From NCBI RefSeq assembly GCF_029222965.1, contig NZ_JARHUD010000001.1:62001-126000 (forward strand): DNA of 64,000 nucleotides, given 5' to 3'. The notes under the pieces are model-generated. The model had not been told where the DNA came from, ran no database searches, and saw nothing but the letters and a program-made list of their open reading frames with translations. Positions 1-7,574 of the stretch are shown piece by piece (within the stretch, counting starts at the first letter, position 1; every line of letters starts with the position of its first letter). The translations under genes and the position numbers were made by a program. Origin of the DNA: Aquibaculum arenosum (GTDB taxonomy: Bacteria > Pseudomonadota > Alphaproteobacteria > Kiloniellales > DSM-21159).

Positions 1-1
1 G

Positions 2-769
2 CGGCTGCTGGCGGCGGGCTGCCCCGGGCGCGACCTTGATGCCGTGCTGCTCACCCACCTGCACAGTGATCACCTGGTCGATCTCTATCAGCTCATCGTC
101 TCCGCCTGGCACCAGGGCCGCGCGCGGCCGCAGCAGGTCTACGGCCCGCCCGGCACCCGGACCTATGTCGAGGGGCTGATGGCGCTCTGGCGCCAGGAAT
201 TGACCCAGCGCATCGCCCATGAGAAGCGCCCCTCGACCGAAGCGCTCGAGGTCGAGGTGACCGAGATCACGCCCGACTGGCGCCTGGCGCTGGGCGGGCT
301 GGAGATCGAAGCGGTGGAGGTGGACCACCGGCCGGTGCGCCATGCCTTCGGCTTTGCCTTTGCCGCCGAAGGGCGGCGGCTGGTGCTTTCGGGCGATACC
401 CGGCCCTGTCCGGGCCTGGAGGCGGCGGCCAGGGGCGCGGACCTGCTGCTCAACGAAGTCTTCGTACACCGGGAGATGCCGGTGATCGAGGGCGTGCGTT
501 CGGCCGAGACGGTGGAGAATGTCGGCGCCTATCACACGCTGTCCTGCGAGGTCGGCAAGCTGGCCGCGCGCGCCGGTGTGGGCTGCCTGGCACTCACCCA
601 CTTCGTGCCGCCGGCCTGCGACCGCGCCGCCCTGCTGGCAGAGGTGCGTCAGGACTTCACCGGGCCGGTGATCGTGGGCGAGGATTTGATGACCTTCGAC
701 CTCACGGCTGGAACGCTCACCTACGGCCAGGCCCACCTCAGCCTGCCGCTGGAGCGCGCAAGCGCCTGA
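2..769 (+). CDS. MBL-fold metallo-hydrolase (5'-truncated)
   Basis: Only the downstream part of the gene is present; the reading frame is open from base 2, so the real start lies before the window. The frame encodes the metallo-beta-lactamase metal-binding motif THLHSDH near the beginning (about base 50), then a later GDTRPC block (about 395) and a THFVPP block (about 597) that would supply further metal-binding Asp and His residues. This arrangement matches the ribonuclease Z/arylsulfatase-like branch of the MBL fold. That branch includes RNases and small-molecule hydrolases, so the substrate cannot be named. No signal peptide can be judged because the N-terminus is missing. The gene ends about 90 bp before a tRNA and has no obvious operon partner here. 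Confidence 0.85.
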   Translation, partial: RLLAAGCPGRDLDAVLLTHLHSDHLVDLYQLIVSAWHQGRARPQQVYGPPGTRTYVEGLMALWRQELTQRIAHEKRPSTEALEVEVTEITPDWRLALGGLEIEAVEVDHRPVRHAFGFAFAAEGRRLVLSGDTRPCPGLEAAARGADLLLNEVFVHREMPVIEGVRSAETVENVGAYHTLSCEVGKLAARAGVGCLALTHFVPPACDRAALLAEVRQDFTGPVIVGEDLMTFDLTAGTLTYGQAHLSLPLERASA

Positions 770-860
770 CCACAACTCTGCGACGCCGCTCCACGCCTTG
801 ACGCAGCGCCTTGACGCAGCCCTGCCGCTGCGCAGAATGCGCCGCACCCGCCATGCGGAG

Positions 861-936
861 GGGCCCGTAGTTCAGTGGTCAGAACGCGCCGCTCATAACG
901 GTGTTGTCGCAGGTTCGAATCCTGCCGGGCCCACCA
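861..936 (+). tRNA. tRNA with CAU anticodon (Met elongator or Ile2)
   Basis: A complete cloverleaf can be folded. The acceptor stem GGGCCCG (861-867) pairs with CGGGCCC (926-932), followed by discriminator A and an encoded CCA (934-936). The D arm is GTTC/GAAC, the anticodon stem is CGCCG/CGGTG around loop CTCATAA, and the T arm is GCAGG/CCTGC with loop TTCGAAT. The anticodon CAT is at 894-896. The perfect G-C acceptor end argues against an initiator tRNA, which has an unpaired first position. Elongator Met and Ile2 (lysidine-modified) cannot be told apart by eye. No partner tRNAs are adjacent. Confidence 0.95.
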
Positions 937-983
937 ATGATTGCATATGACGGAATATATACTTGTTAAAGTAGAATGGCGGG

Positions 984-1733
984 TTAGGGCCTGAGCGCAT
1001 CCAGTCGGCTGTCGCCGGCGAAATCATCGAGGCGGTACTCGCGCTGGACCTTGGGCCATTCGCACCAGGCCTGGATCAAGCCGCTCCGAATGAACAGATG
1101 CCAAGTCTGAAAGTTGAGCGGCTCGCGACTGGACAAGGCGCGCGGCGTGAGGAGGGCCATGTTGCGTCCAGCCTGTTCCGGATCGCGCACGGACTCATAA
1201 CGAATGGCTTCAAGACCTGAGGTTCGCGCACTGTCAGCGAAGGCTTGGCAGGGGCTGTAGTCTTCCTTCTCGCGCCAGATATGGGCGTAGGACGCGAGGC
1301 GCCCAGTGGTGAGATCGACGCAGAATGCGGTGCTGCCCCGCACGCTGAAGGCGCTGTACTCCGCAGGCCCCTGCGGCAAGCGAGTGCCCGGAGCCTCGGC
1401 CAGGAAGAGAAAGCGGTAGAAAGCCATCTCGGCCACCGCTGTGGTCACGGCTTCGGCGGCATAGAAGGCGCCATCGCGTTGATGAGCGCGGCGAAAGCGG
1501 GAGCCCCAGGGATAGGGAGCGTAGCGGAAGGGTGCGGCCAGCAGCGGATGAAGGCCCGCGCATTCAGGAGGCAGGGGAGGCTTGACAACCTCGATCTCCT
1601 CTTCAAGCAGAGCTTGATCGTCCAGGCTTTCCGTGAGGCTGAGGGTCACAACCCGGTGCTGTCCCTCGACTAGGCGCCAGACCTCTGCCGACCATGGTAC
1701 CGCGTCAGAGGGGAGCGCGTCGGGAATCGACAT
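984..1733 (-). CDS. RES-domain toxin of a type II toxin-antitoxin pair
   Basis: The 249-residue product carries a RES domain in its middle and C-terminal half. A basic segment with adjacent arginines (about residues 79-82), Tyr91, Glu102 within TAVAEMAFYR, and Ser181 in RYESVR fit the Arg-Glu-Ser residues that give the family its name. Characterised RES toxins degrade cellular NAD+ and so arrest growth. The start overlaps the end of the upstream Xre-type gene by 29 bp on the same strand, the usual antitoxin-then-toxin order. The protein is longer than minimal RES toxins (about 150-230 residues), mainly from an N-terminal extension of about 65 residues. The pair sits directly after a tRNA gene, a common island site. 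Confidence 0.85.
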   Translation of the reverse strand: MSIPDALPSDAVPWSAEVWRLVEGQHRVVTLSLTESLDDQALLEEEIEVVKPPLPPECAGLHPLLAAPFRYAPYPWGSRFRRAHQRDGAFYAAEAVTTAVAEMAFYRFLFLAEAPGTRLPQGPAEYSAFSVRGSTAFCVDLTTGRLASYAHIWREKEDYSPCQAFADSARTSGLEAIRYESVRDPEQAGRNMALLTPRALSSREPLNFQTWHLFIRSGLIQAWCEWPKVQREYRLDDFAGDSRLDALRP

Positions 1734-2094
1734 AGTTGATCACACTCACCAGACCCGTAACGCTGCCGATCATCTCGATCGGTTTGTTGCCCAAAGCCAG
1801 ATTGGGCGACCGCATCCATGACCGCATCGCCTCGTCGTCGTTCAGAATGGCGTTCAGGCTTCTGAACAAGCGCAGCAACAGGACCGCCAACTCATAGGGC
1901 TTGGTCCCCTTCGAGAGCCTATAGCTATCGGCCCGCAGGCGCGAAGCCGTGGCATCGGAAACCCCAATGACCCGGGCTAAGAGGGCATTAGAGAGTCCAA
2001 GCCGCTCAGCGGCCCGCACAACGGCCTGGGAGACCACGCGCGAGCGATCTTCGTCACTGACCTTTTTTTCATCAAAGGCACGCTCAGGTGTCAC
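1705..2094 (-). CDS. Xre/MbcA/ParS-type antitoxin
   Basis: The 129-residue product has an N-terminal helix-turn-helix (about residues 20-60, including LSNALLARVIGVSDATASRL) and a C-terminal MbcA/ParS/Xre toxin-binding domain (about 75-128, with WMRSPNLALG and the G..G pattern typical of DUF2384). Antitoxins of this family bind and block the RES toxin and repress their own operon. The start is GTG, preceded on the minus strand by AGGAGAAGGG. The gene lies immediately upstream of, and overlaps, the RES toxin, so the two are almost certainly co-transcribed and translationally coupled. Regulation is probably autogenous, through a short palindrome just upstream (2131-2142). Confidence 0.87.
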   Translation of the reverse strand: MTPERAFDEKKVSDEDRSRVVSQAVVRAAERLGLSNALLARVIGVSDATASRLRADSYRLSKGTKPYELAVLLLRLFRSLNAILNDDEAMRSWMRSPNLALGNKPIEMIGSVTGLVSVINYVDSRRAPL

Positions 2095-2130
2095 GTCCCT
2101 TCTCCTGGAAAATAGAGCAATTGATCATTC

Positions 2131-2142
2131 TACAGAAATGTA
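2131..2142. promoter_or_regulatory. candidate antitoxin operator (TACA-N4-TGTA)
   Basis: TACAGAAATGTA is an inverted repeat with 4-bp arms and a 4-bp spacer, about 40 bp upstream of the antitoxin GTG on the minus strand. Xre-type antitoxins usually bind short palindromes overlapping their own promoter, so position and form fit. The arms are short enough to occur by chance. The rest of the 2095-2368 gap shows no supported gene. Confidence 0.3.
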
Positions 2143-2368
2143 AGTGCAGCCTCGAATCAATGCAAGCTGGCAGTTCAGCCATTTCTGCGAGCGACCGGAA
2201 GCGATTTCCGCTTCGAGCAGTTGCGCAGTCGCAAAGCCAGGTTTCGGACTTCGGTGTAGCGGTCCCGTCCCGATTCTTTTGCTCGCCAGGGGTGGCGTCG
2301 GCGGGGTGTGGTCCTTAGGTTGGGAGGACGCCCGAGCGAGCGATACTTGAAGCAAAGGAACAGAGATT

Positions 2369-2797
2369 ATGAGCGCAGCGAAGCAGGGCGATACCGTCCG
2401 CGTGCACTACAACGGCACCCTGAAGAACGGGACCCAGTTCGATTCCTCCCGCGAGGCCGAGCCCCTGGAGTTCAAGATCGGTGAGGGACGGATCATTCCC
2501 GGATTCGAGTCTGCGGTCGTGGGCATGGCGCCCGGCGACAGCAAGAAGGTGGAGATTCCTTCCAACGAGGCCTATGGCCCGCGCCGCGAGGAACTGACCC
2601 AGGAGGTGGATCGCAGCCGGCTGCCGTCCGATCTCGAGGTGCAGCAGGGCATGCAGCTTCAGGCCACCGGCCCGAACGAGCAGCCGCTCGTGGTGACCGT
2701 GGCCGAGGTGAAGCCCGAAAGCGTGGTGCTGGACGCCAATCATCCCCTGGCCGGGGAAGACCTCACCTTCGATATCGAACTGGTCGAGGTGGTGTGA
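2369..2797 (+). CDS. FKBP-type peptidyl-prolyl cis-trans isomerase (SlyD-like)
   Basis: The 142-residue cytoplasmic protein has the SlyD-like arrangement. A split FKBP domain opens with VRVHYNGTLKNGTQFDSS and IPGFESAVVGM, an insert-in-flap chaperone segment lies at about residues 71-122, and the hallmark LDANHPLAG (121-129) precedes the final beta-strand. The family catalyses prolyl isomerisation and helps folding. The His-rich metal-binding tail of E. coli SlyD is absent, so it is closer to the short SlyD-like/FkpB group. It has no signal peptide. It appears monocistronic, with a strong hairpin just downstream. Confidence 0.93.
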   Translation: MSAAKQGDTVRVHYNGTLKNGTQFDSSREAEPLEFKIGEGRIIPGFESAVVGMAPGDSKKVEIPSNEAYGPRREELTQEVDRSRLPSDLEVQQGMQLQATGPNEQPLVVTVAEVKPESVVLDANHPLAGEDLTFDIELVEVV

Positions 2798-2808
2798 TTC
2801 TTGGGTGC

Positions 2809-2829
2809 CGCCGCCCACTTTGGGCGGCG
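2809..2829 (+). terminator. hairpin terminator after the FKBP gene
   Basis: CGCCGCCCA pairs perfectly with TGGGCGGCG (9 bp) around a 3-nt loop, 12 bp after the FKBP stop. The following sequence is only moderately T-rich. A second hairpin with stem TCTCCCCC/GGGGGAGA occupies about 2844-2869. The two stems in tandem support termination before the amidase gene, which starts at 2918. Confidence 0.6.
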
Positions 2830-2917
2830 TCTGCCTGACTCTTTCTCCCCCTTGGCGTAAGGGGGGAGAAGCGGCTAGGTTGCGCTGACTTCAAGACAGC
2901 GCAAAAGGCTAGCCCAC

Positions 2918-4357
2918 ATGACCGAACTCTGCGATCTCCCGGCCGTCGACCTCGTGAACAAAATCGCTGGCCGGGAGGTATCTCCCGTGGAGCTTCTGGA
3001 CTCCTGCCTCTCGCGCATCGACGCGGTCAATCCGAGCCTCAATGCCATCGTGGCGCAGGACGTCGAGGCGGCGCGCCGCGGTGCGCTGGCGGCGGAGAAG
3101 GCGGTGAAGGAAGGTGAAAGCCTTGGCCTGCTGCACGGCCTGCCCGTGGGCATCAAGGATCTGAACGAGACCGCGGGCCTGCGCACCACCTATGGCTCAG
3201 AGCTCTTTGCCGAGAACGTGCCGGCGCAGGATGCACTGAATGTTGCACGGGTACGCGAGGCCGGCGGCCTGCCCTGGTTCAAGACCAACACGCCGGAGTT
3301 CGGCGCCGGCGCCAACACCCGCAACGCGGTCTATGGCGCCACCGGCAACCCCTTTGACCCGGCATTGACCTGCGCCGGCTCCTCCGGCGGATCGGCAGTG
3401 GCGCTGGCCACCTCCATGCTGCCGCTCTGCAATGGCTCCGACCTCGGCGGCAGCCTGCGCAGCCCGGCAGCCTACTGTGGCATCGTGGGTCTGCGGCCCA
3501 CGGCGGGGCTGGTGCCCAAGGAAGGCTCCTTGACCGCCTACTCGCCGCTGTCGGTCGAGGGGCCCATGGGCCGCAGCGTCTCAGACCTCGCCCTGCTGCT
3601 GGCCGCCATGGCCGGCGAAGACCCCCGTGATCCCCTGTCCCGTCCGATCGACCGTGACGCGCTGGCCCGGCCGCAGGCCGCCGACCTCTCAGGTCTTAGC
3701 GTCGCCTTCTCTGAGGATCTGGGCTTCGCCCCCATCGACGAGCAGGTGCGCAAGCTCTTCCGCGAGCGCAGTGGCGCCTTCCGGCATCTCTTCCGTGACG
3801 CCATGGACCGCGATCCGGAAATGGGCGAGAACCCGGATCGCGTTTTCGAGGTGCTGCGCGGCGTCGGCTTCCTGGCGGCGCATCTGGAGAAGGTGCGCAA
3901 GACGCCGGAGAAGGTCGGCCCCAATGTGACCGCCAACGTCGAACTCGGCCTGACCTACAGTGCAGAGGACGTGGCCTGGGCACAGACCCGGCACAGCGAC
4001 ATCTTCCGCCGTTTCCTGGCGATGATGGACGAGGTGGATGTGCTCATTACCCCGGCGGCCTCGGTTCAGCCTTTCGACAAGAATGAGTGGTACCCCCGCG
4101 AGATCAATGGCAAGCCGCTGCAGAGCTATATTAACTGGGTGGCCATCGCCTATGGCCTGACGCTGACCGGCCATCCCGTGCTCTGCCTGCCGTGCGGCAC
4201 CGACGAGAACGGACTGCCCTTCGGCATCCAGGTGGTGGGGCGGCGTTTCGAGGAGGCGAAGCTGCTGTCGGTCGGCCTCGCCCTGGAGCAGGCGCTGGGC
4301 GGCATTGCCGGCTGTGCCCGGCCGCTGCCGAATCTCGCGCGCCTCTCCGCGGCCTGA
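2918..4357 (+). CDS. amidase (amidase-signature family)
   Basis: The 479-residue protein carries the full amidase-signature catalytic triad: Lys80 (in VGIKDLN), cis-Ser155 (in AGSSGGSA) and nucleophile Ser179 (in DLGGSLRSP). The spacings of 75 and 24 residues match well-studied family members. The family hydrolyses amide bonds and includes GatA, which works in the glutamyl-tRNA amidotransferase. No gatB or gatC is adjacent, so a stand-alone amidase is more likely than GatA. The substrate is unknown. No signal peptide is visible. The gene ends 13 bp before glmU, whose ribosome-binding site overlaps the stop region, so some co-transcription with glmU is possible. Confidence 0.9.
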   Translation: MTELCDLPAVDLVNKIAGREVSPVELLDSCLSRIDAVNPSLNAIVAQDVEAARRGALAAEKAVKEGESLGLLHGLPVGIKDLNETAGLRTTYGSELFAENVPAQDALNVARVREAGGLPWFKTNTPEFGAGANTRNAVYGATGNPFDPALTCAGSSGGSAVALATSMLPLCNGSDLGGSLRSPAAYCGIVGLRPTAGLVPKEGSLTAYSPLSVEGPMGRSVSDLALLLAAMAGEDPRDPLSRPIDRDALARPQAADLSGLSVAFSEDLGFAPIDEQVRKLFRERSGAFRHLFRDAMDRDPEMGENPDRVFEVLRGVGFLAAHLEKVRKTPEKVGPNVTANVELGLTYSAEDVAWAQTRHSDIFRRFLAMMDEVDVLITPAASVQPFDKNEWYPREINGKPLQSYINWVAIAYGLTLTGHPVLCLPCGTDENGLPFGIQVVGRRFEEAKLLSVGLALEQALGGIAGCARPLPNLARLSAA

Positions 4358-4370
4358 AGGAGTCTGCCCC

Positions 4371-5726
4371 GTGAGCACTGCGCTGGTCGTCGTCGTTCTG
4401 GCGGCAGGCAAGGGGACGCGCATGCGCTCCAGCCTGCCCAAAGTCCTCCATGCGGTTGCCGGCCGGCCCATGGTGCAGCACGTGCTGGAAGCCGCCGCTG
4501 CCCTGGAGCCGGCCGGCAGCGTGGTGGTGATCGGCCCAGAGGGCGAGGCCATCGCGGAGGCGGTGCGGCCCTATCCCGTGGCGGTGCAGCGCGAGCAGCT
4601 CGGCACCGCCGACGCCCTCAAGGCAGCGCGTGACCAGGCCCTGCCACTGCTGGGCGATGGCGGGGACGTGCTGGTGCTCTATGGCGACGGTCCGCTGATC
4701 ACCCCGGAGACGCTGCAGCGCATGCGCGCTGCGCGGCAGCAGGCACCGGCGCCCGACTTTGTCTGGCTGGGTTTCCGGCCGCCCGATCCCACCGGCTACG
4801 GAAGGATGCTGCTCGATGAAGAACAGCGTCTGACCGCCATCGTCGAGGAGAAGGACGCCAGCGAGGAGGAGCGCCGGGTTGACCTCTGCTGGGGTGGGCT
4901 ATTGCTGGGCGACGGGCCGGCGCTCTTCCGCCTACTGGAGCAAATCGACAACAACAACGCCAAGGGCGAGTACTATCTCACCTCCCTGGTCGCACTCGCC
5001 GCCGACGAGGGCCTGCGAGCCGGCGTGGTGGAGTGCGATGCCGAAGAGGTGCGTGGCGTGAATTCCCGCGCGGAGTTGGCCGAGGCGGAAGCGATCCTGC
5101 AGCGTCGCCTGCGCCGCCGGGCCATGGACGCCGGCGTCACGCTGATCGCACCGGAAACGGTGCAGTTTTGCTGGGACACGGAGCTCGCGCCCGACGTCGT
5201 GGTGGAGCCGCATGTGGTCTTCGGGCCAGGCGTGCGAGTGGGGGTCGGGGCGCAGATTCTCGGCTTTTCCCATCTGGAAGGCGCGCTGGTCGAGGCCGGC
5301 GCGCGCATCGGGCCCTTTGCCCGCCTGCGGCCCGGCACCCGGATCGGTCCGGAGGCCCGGGTGGGCAACTTCGTGGAGATCAAGGCCACCAGTCTCGGCG
5401 CCAAGGCCAAGGCCAACCACCTGAGCTACGTCGGCGACGCCGAGGTCGGGGCCGGGGCCAACATCGGGGCCGGCACCATCACCTGCAACTACGACGGCGT
5501 CTCCAAGCACCGCACCGTGATCGGGGAGGGCGCCTTTATCGGCTCCAACACGGCCCTGGTGGCTCCCGTGACCATCGGTCCCGGCGCCGTCATCGGTGCC
5601 GGCAGCACCCTGGTCGAGGCGGTGCCGGAACAGGCGCTGGCGCTGGCGCGCGCGCCGCAGACCACCAAGCCGGAGGGCGCGACGCGCCTGCGTGAACGGC
5701 AGAAGAAGCAACGGACAGAGGAGTAG
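4371..5726 (+). CDS. glmU: bifunctional GlmU: glucosamine-1-P acetyltransferase / GlcNAc-1-P uridyltransferase
   Basis: The 451-residue product makes UDP-N-acetylglucosamine in two steps for peptidoglycan and lipid A. The N-terminal nucleotidyltransferase domain has LAAGKGTRM (residues 10-18) and NNAKGEYYLTSLV. The C-terminal half is a left-handed beta-helix of hexapeptide repeats with the acetyltransferase signature ANHLSYVGD and GAGTITCNYDG. The length is close to E. coli GlmU (456). The GTG at 4371 is chosen because AAGGAG sits 9 bp upstream and translation begins STALVVVVLAAGKG; the frame extends 22 codons further upstream without family similarity. glmS follows 7 bp later, giving a glmU-glmS operon. 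Confidence 0.97.
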   Translation: MSTALVVVVLAAGKGTRMRSSLPKVLHAVAGRPMVQHVLEAAAALEPAGSVVVIGPEGEAIAEAVRPYPVAVQREQLGTADALKAARDQALPLLGDGGDVLVLYGDGPLITPETLQRMRAARQQAPAPDFVWLGFRPPDPTGYGRMLLDEEQRLTAIVEEKDASEEERRVDLCWGGLLLGDGPALFRLLEQIDNNNAKGEYYLTSLVALAADEGLRAGVVECDAEEVRGVNSRAELAEAEAILQRRLRRRAMDAGVTLIAPETVQFCWDTELAPDVVVEPHVVFGPGVRVGVGAQILGFSHLEGALVEAGARIGPFARLRPGTRIGPEARVGNFVEIKATSLGAKAKANHLSYVGDAEVGAGANIGAGTITCNYDGVSKHRTVIGEGAFIGSNTALVAPVTIGPGAVIGAGSTLVEAVPEQALALARAPQTTKPEGATRLRERQKKQRTEE

Positions 5727-5733
5727 CGGCGGC

Positions 5734-7560
5734 ATGTGCGGCATCATCGGCATTCTCGGCACCAATCCCGTGGCACCGCTGCTGCTCGAAGCGCTCAAGC
5801 GGCTCGAGTATCGCGGCTATGATTCCGCCGGCGTGGCCAGCCTGGTCAATGGCACCATCGAGCGTCGCCGGGCCGAGGGCAAGATCGTGCGCTTGGTGGA
5901 GCGGGTGGAGCGCGAGCCCCTGGGCGGCGTGGTCGGAATCGGCCACACCCGCTGGGCGACCCACGGCCGGCCCAATGAGGTCAATGCCCATCCGCATGCC
6001 AACGAGCGGCTGGCGCTGGTGCACAACGGCATCATCGAGAACCACCGCGAACTGCGCAGTGAGCTGGAGGCCGCGGGCTACGGCTTCGAGACCGAGACCG
6101 ACACGGAAACCGTGGTCCATCTGGTCGACCGCAATCTCAAACAGGGCCTGGCGCCGGCTCAAGCGGTGAGTCGCGCGCTGCAGCGGCTGGAGGGCGCCTT
6201 TGCCTTCGCCATGATCTTTGCCGGCCATCACAACCTGATGATCGGGGCACGGCGCGGCAGCCCCTTGGCGGTGGGATACGGCGACGAAGGCGCGCTCTAT
6301 CTCGGCTCTGACGCCCTGGCCCTGGCGCCGCTGACCGATCGCATCTGCTACCTGGAGGAAGGGGATTGGGTCGTCTTGCAGGACGGCAAGGCCGAGATTT
6401 TCGATGCCGAAGACCGACCGGTGGACCGCCCGATCGTGCGCACGGCTCTGTCGGGTGCGGCCATTGGCAAGGGCAACTTCCGCCACTTCATGCAGAAGGA
6501 AATCCACGAGCAGCCGGCTGTGATCGGCGACACGCTGCACAGCTACGTGAATCTGCAAACCCGCGCCGTCACCCTCCCGGAGATGCCGCTGGACTTCGCC
6601 GCCCTGCCACGATTGACCATCTCCGCCTGCGGCACGGCTTTCTATGCCGGCTTCGTGGCTAAGTATTGGTTCGAGCAGATCGCCCGCCTGCCGGTGGAGG
6701 TCGACATCGCCAGCGAGTTCCGCTATCGCGAGGCCCCCATGCCCGAGGGCGGGGCTGCGCTCTTCATCTCCCAGTCCGGCGAGACCATCGATACCCTGGC
6801 CGCGCTTCGCTATGCCCGCAGTCAGAAACAGACCATCCTCTCCATCGTCAATCAGCCGGAAAGCGTGATCGGGCGGGAATCCGACCTGGTGCTGCCGACC
6901 CTGGCGGGGCCGGAGATCGGGGTGGCCTCCACCAAGGCCTTCACCACCCAGCTCACCGTCCTGGCCTGCCTGGCGCTGGCGGCGGCGCGGGCGCGCGGGG
7001 CCATCGACGCGGCCGCCGAGGCCTGCCTGAGCTCGGCCATCACCGAGGTGCCGGCGGCGATCACTCAGGTGCTGGAGCATGCCGAGCCACTGGAAGCCAT
7101 CGCCCATGACATTTCGGCCGTGCGCGACGTGCTGTTCCTGGGCCGCGGATCGCTCTTCCCCATCGCCCTGGAAGGGGCGCTGAAGCTGAAGGAGATCAGC
7201 TACATCCACGCGGAAGGCTACGCCGCCGGCGAGCTGAAGCACGGGCCGATTGCCCTGATCGATGAGGATGTGCCGGTGGTGATCGCCGCACCCTCCGGCC
7301 CGCTGTTCGACAAGCTGGCCAGCAATATCCAGGAGACGATTGCCCGCGGTGGCCGGGCGATCATCTTCAGCGATCGCGCCGGGTTGGAGCGGATCGGCGA
7401 TGGCGCGGCCTACACCGTGGAGATGCCCACGATAGACCCCTTCGTGGCCCCGATCCTCTACTCCCTGCCCATGCAGCTCCTGGCCTACTACACCGCTGTG
7501 GCCAAGGGCACCGACGTGGATCAGCCGCGCAACCTGGCGAAGTCGGTCACGGTGGAGTAG
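5734..7560 (+). CDS. glmS: glutamine-fructose-6-phosphate aminotransferase (isomerizing)
   Basis: The 608-residue enzyme converts fructose-6-phosphate and glutamine to glucosamine-6-phosphate, the entry step of amino-sugar synthesis. The start at 5734 yields MCGIIGILG, so Cys2 becomes the N-terminal nucleophile after Met removal. The glutaminase domain has HTRWATHG and HPHAN. Two SIS sugar-isomerase domains follow, with SQSGET and STKAFTTQ, and the C-terminus LAKSVTVE is the typical family ending. The length equals E. coli GlmS (609). It lies 7 bp after glmU. No glmS ribozyme or other leader is visible in this short gap. Confidence 0.98.
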   Translation: MCGIIGILGTNPVAPLLLEALKRLEYRGYDSAGVASLVNGTIERRRAEGKIVRLVERVEREPLGGVVGIGHTRWATHGRPNEVNAHPHANERLALVHNGIIENHRELRSELEAAGYGFETETDTETVVHLVDRNLKQGLAPAQAVSRALQRLEGAFAFAMIFAGHHNLMIGARRGSPLAVGYGDEGALYLGSDALALAPLTDRICYLEEGDWVVLQDGKAEIFDAEDRPVDRPIVRTALSGAAIGKGNFRHFMQKEIHEQPAVIGDTLHSYVNLQTRAVTLPEMPLDFAALPRLTISACGTAFYAGFVAKYWFEQIARLPVEVDIASEFRYREAPMPEGGAALFISQSGETIDTLAALRYARSQKQTILSIVNQPESVIGRESDLVLPTLAGPEIGVASTKAFTTQLTVLACLALAAARARGAIDAAAEACLSSAITEVPAAITQVLEHAEPLEAIAHDISAVRDVLFLGRGSLFPIALEGALKLKEISYIHAEGYAAGELKHGPIALIDEDVPVVIAAPSGPLFDKLASNIQETIARGGRAIIFSDRAGLERIGDGAAYTVEMPTIDPFVAPILYSLPMQLLAYYTAVAKGTDVDQPRNLAKSVTVE

Positions 7561-7574
7561 CGCCGAAGCGCTTT

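Noticed and set aside
861-936. tRNA 3' end as a phage or island attachment site
   Set aside because: No second copy of the tRNA 3' end was seen in the window and no integrase is present; only the toxin-antitoxin pair hints at an island.
2918-4357. Amidase as GatA of the tRNA amidotransferase
   Set aside because: GatB and GatC genes are absent nearby and the neighbours are glmU-glmS; a stand-alone amidase is the safer call.
5590-7242. A 550-codon minus-strand open frame across glmS
   Set aside because: It is the complement of glmS, with low-complexity composition (Gly, Gln, Asp, His) and no ribosome-binding site.
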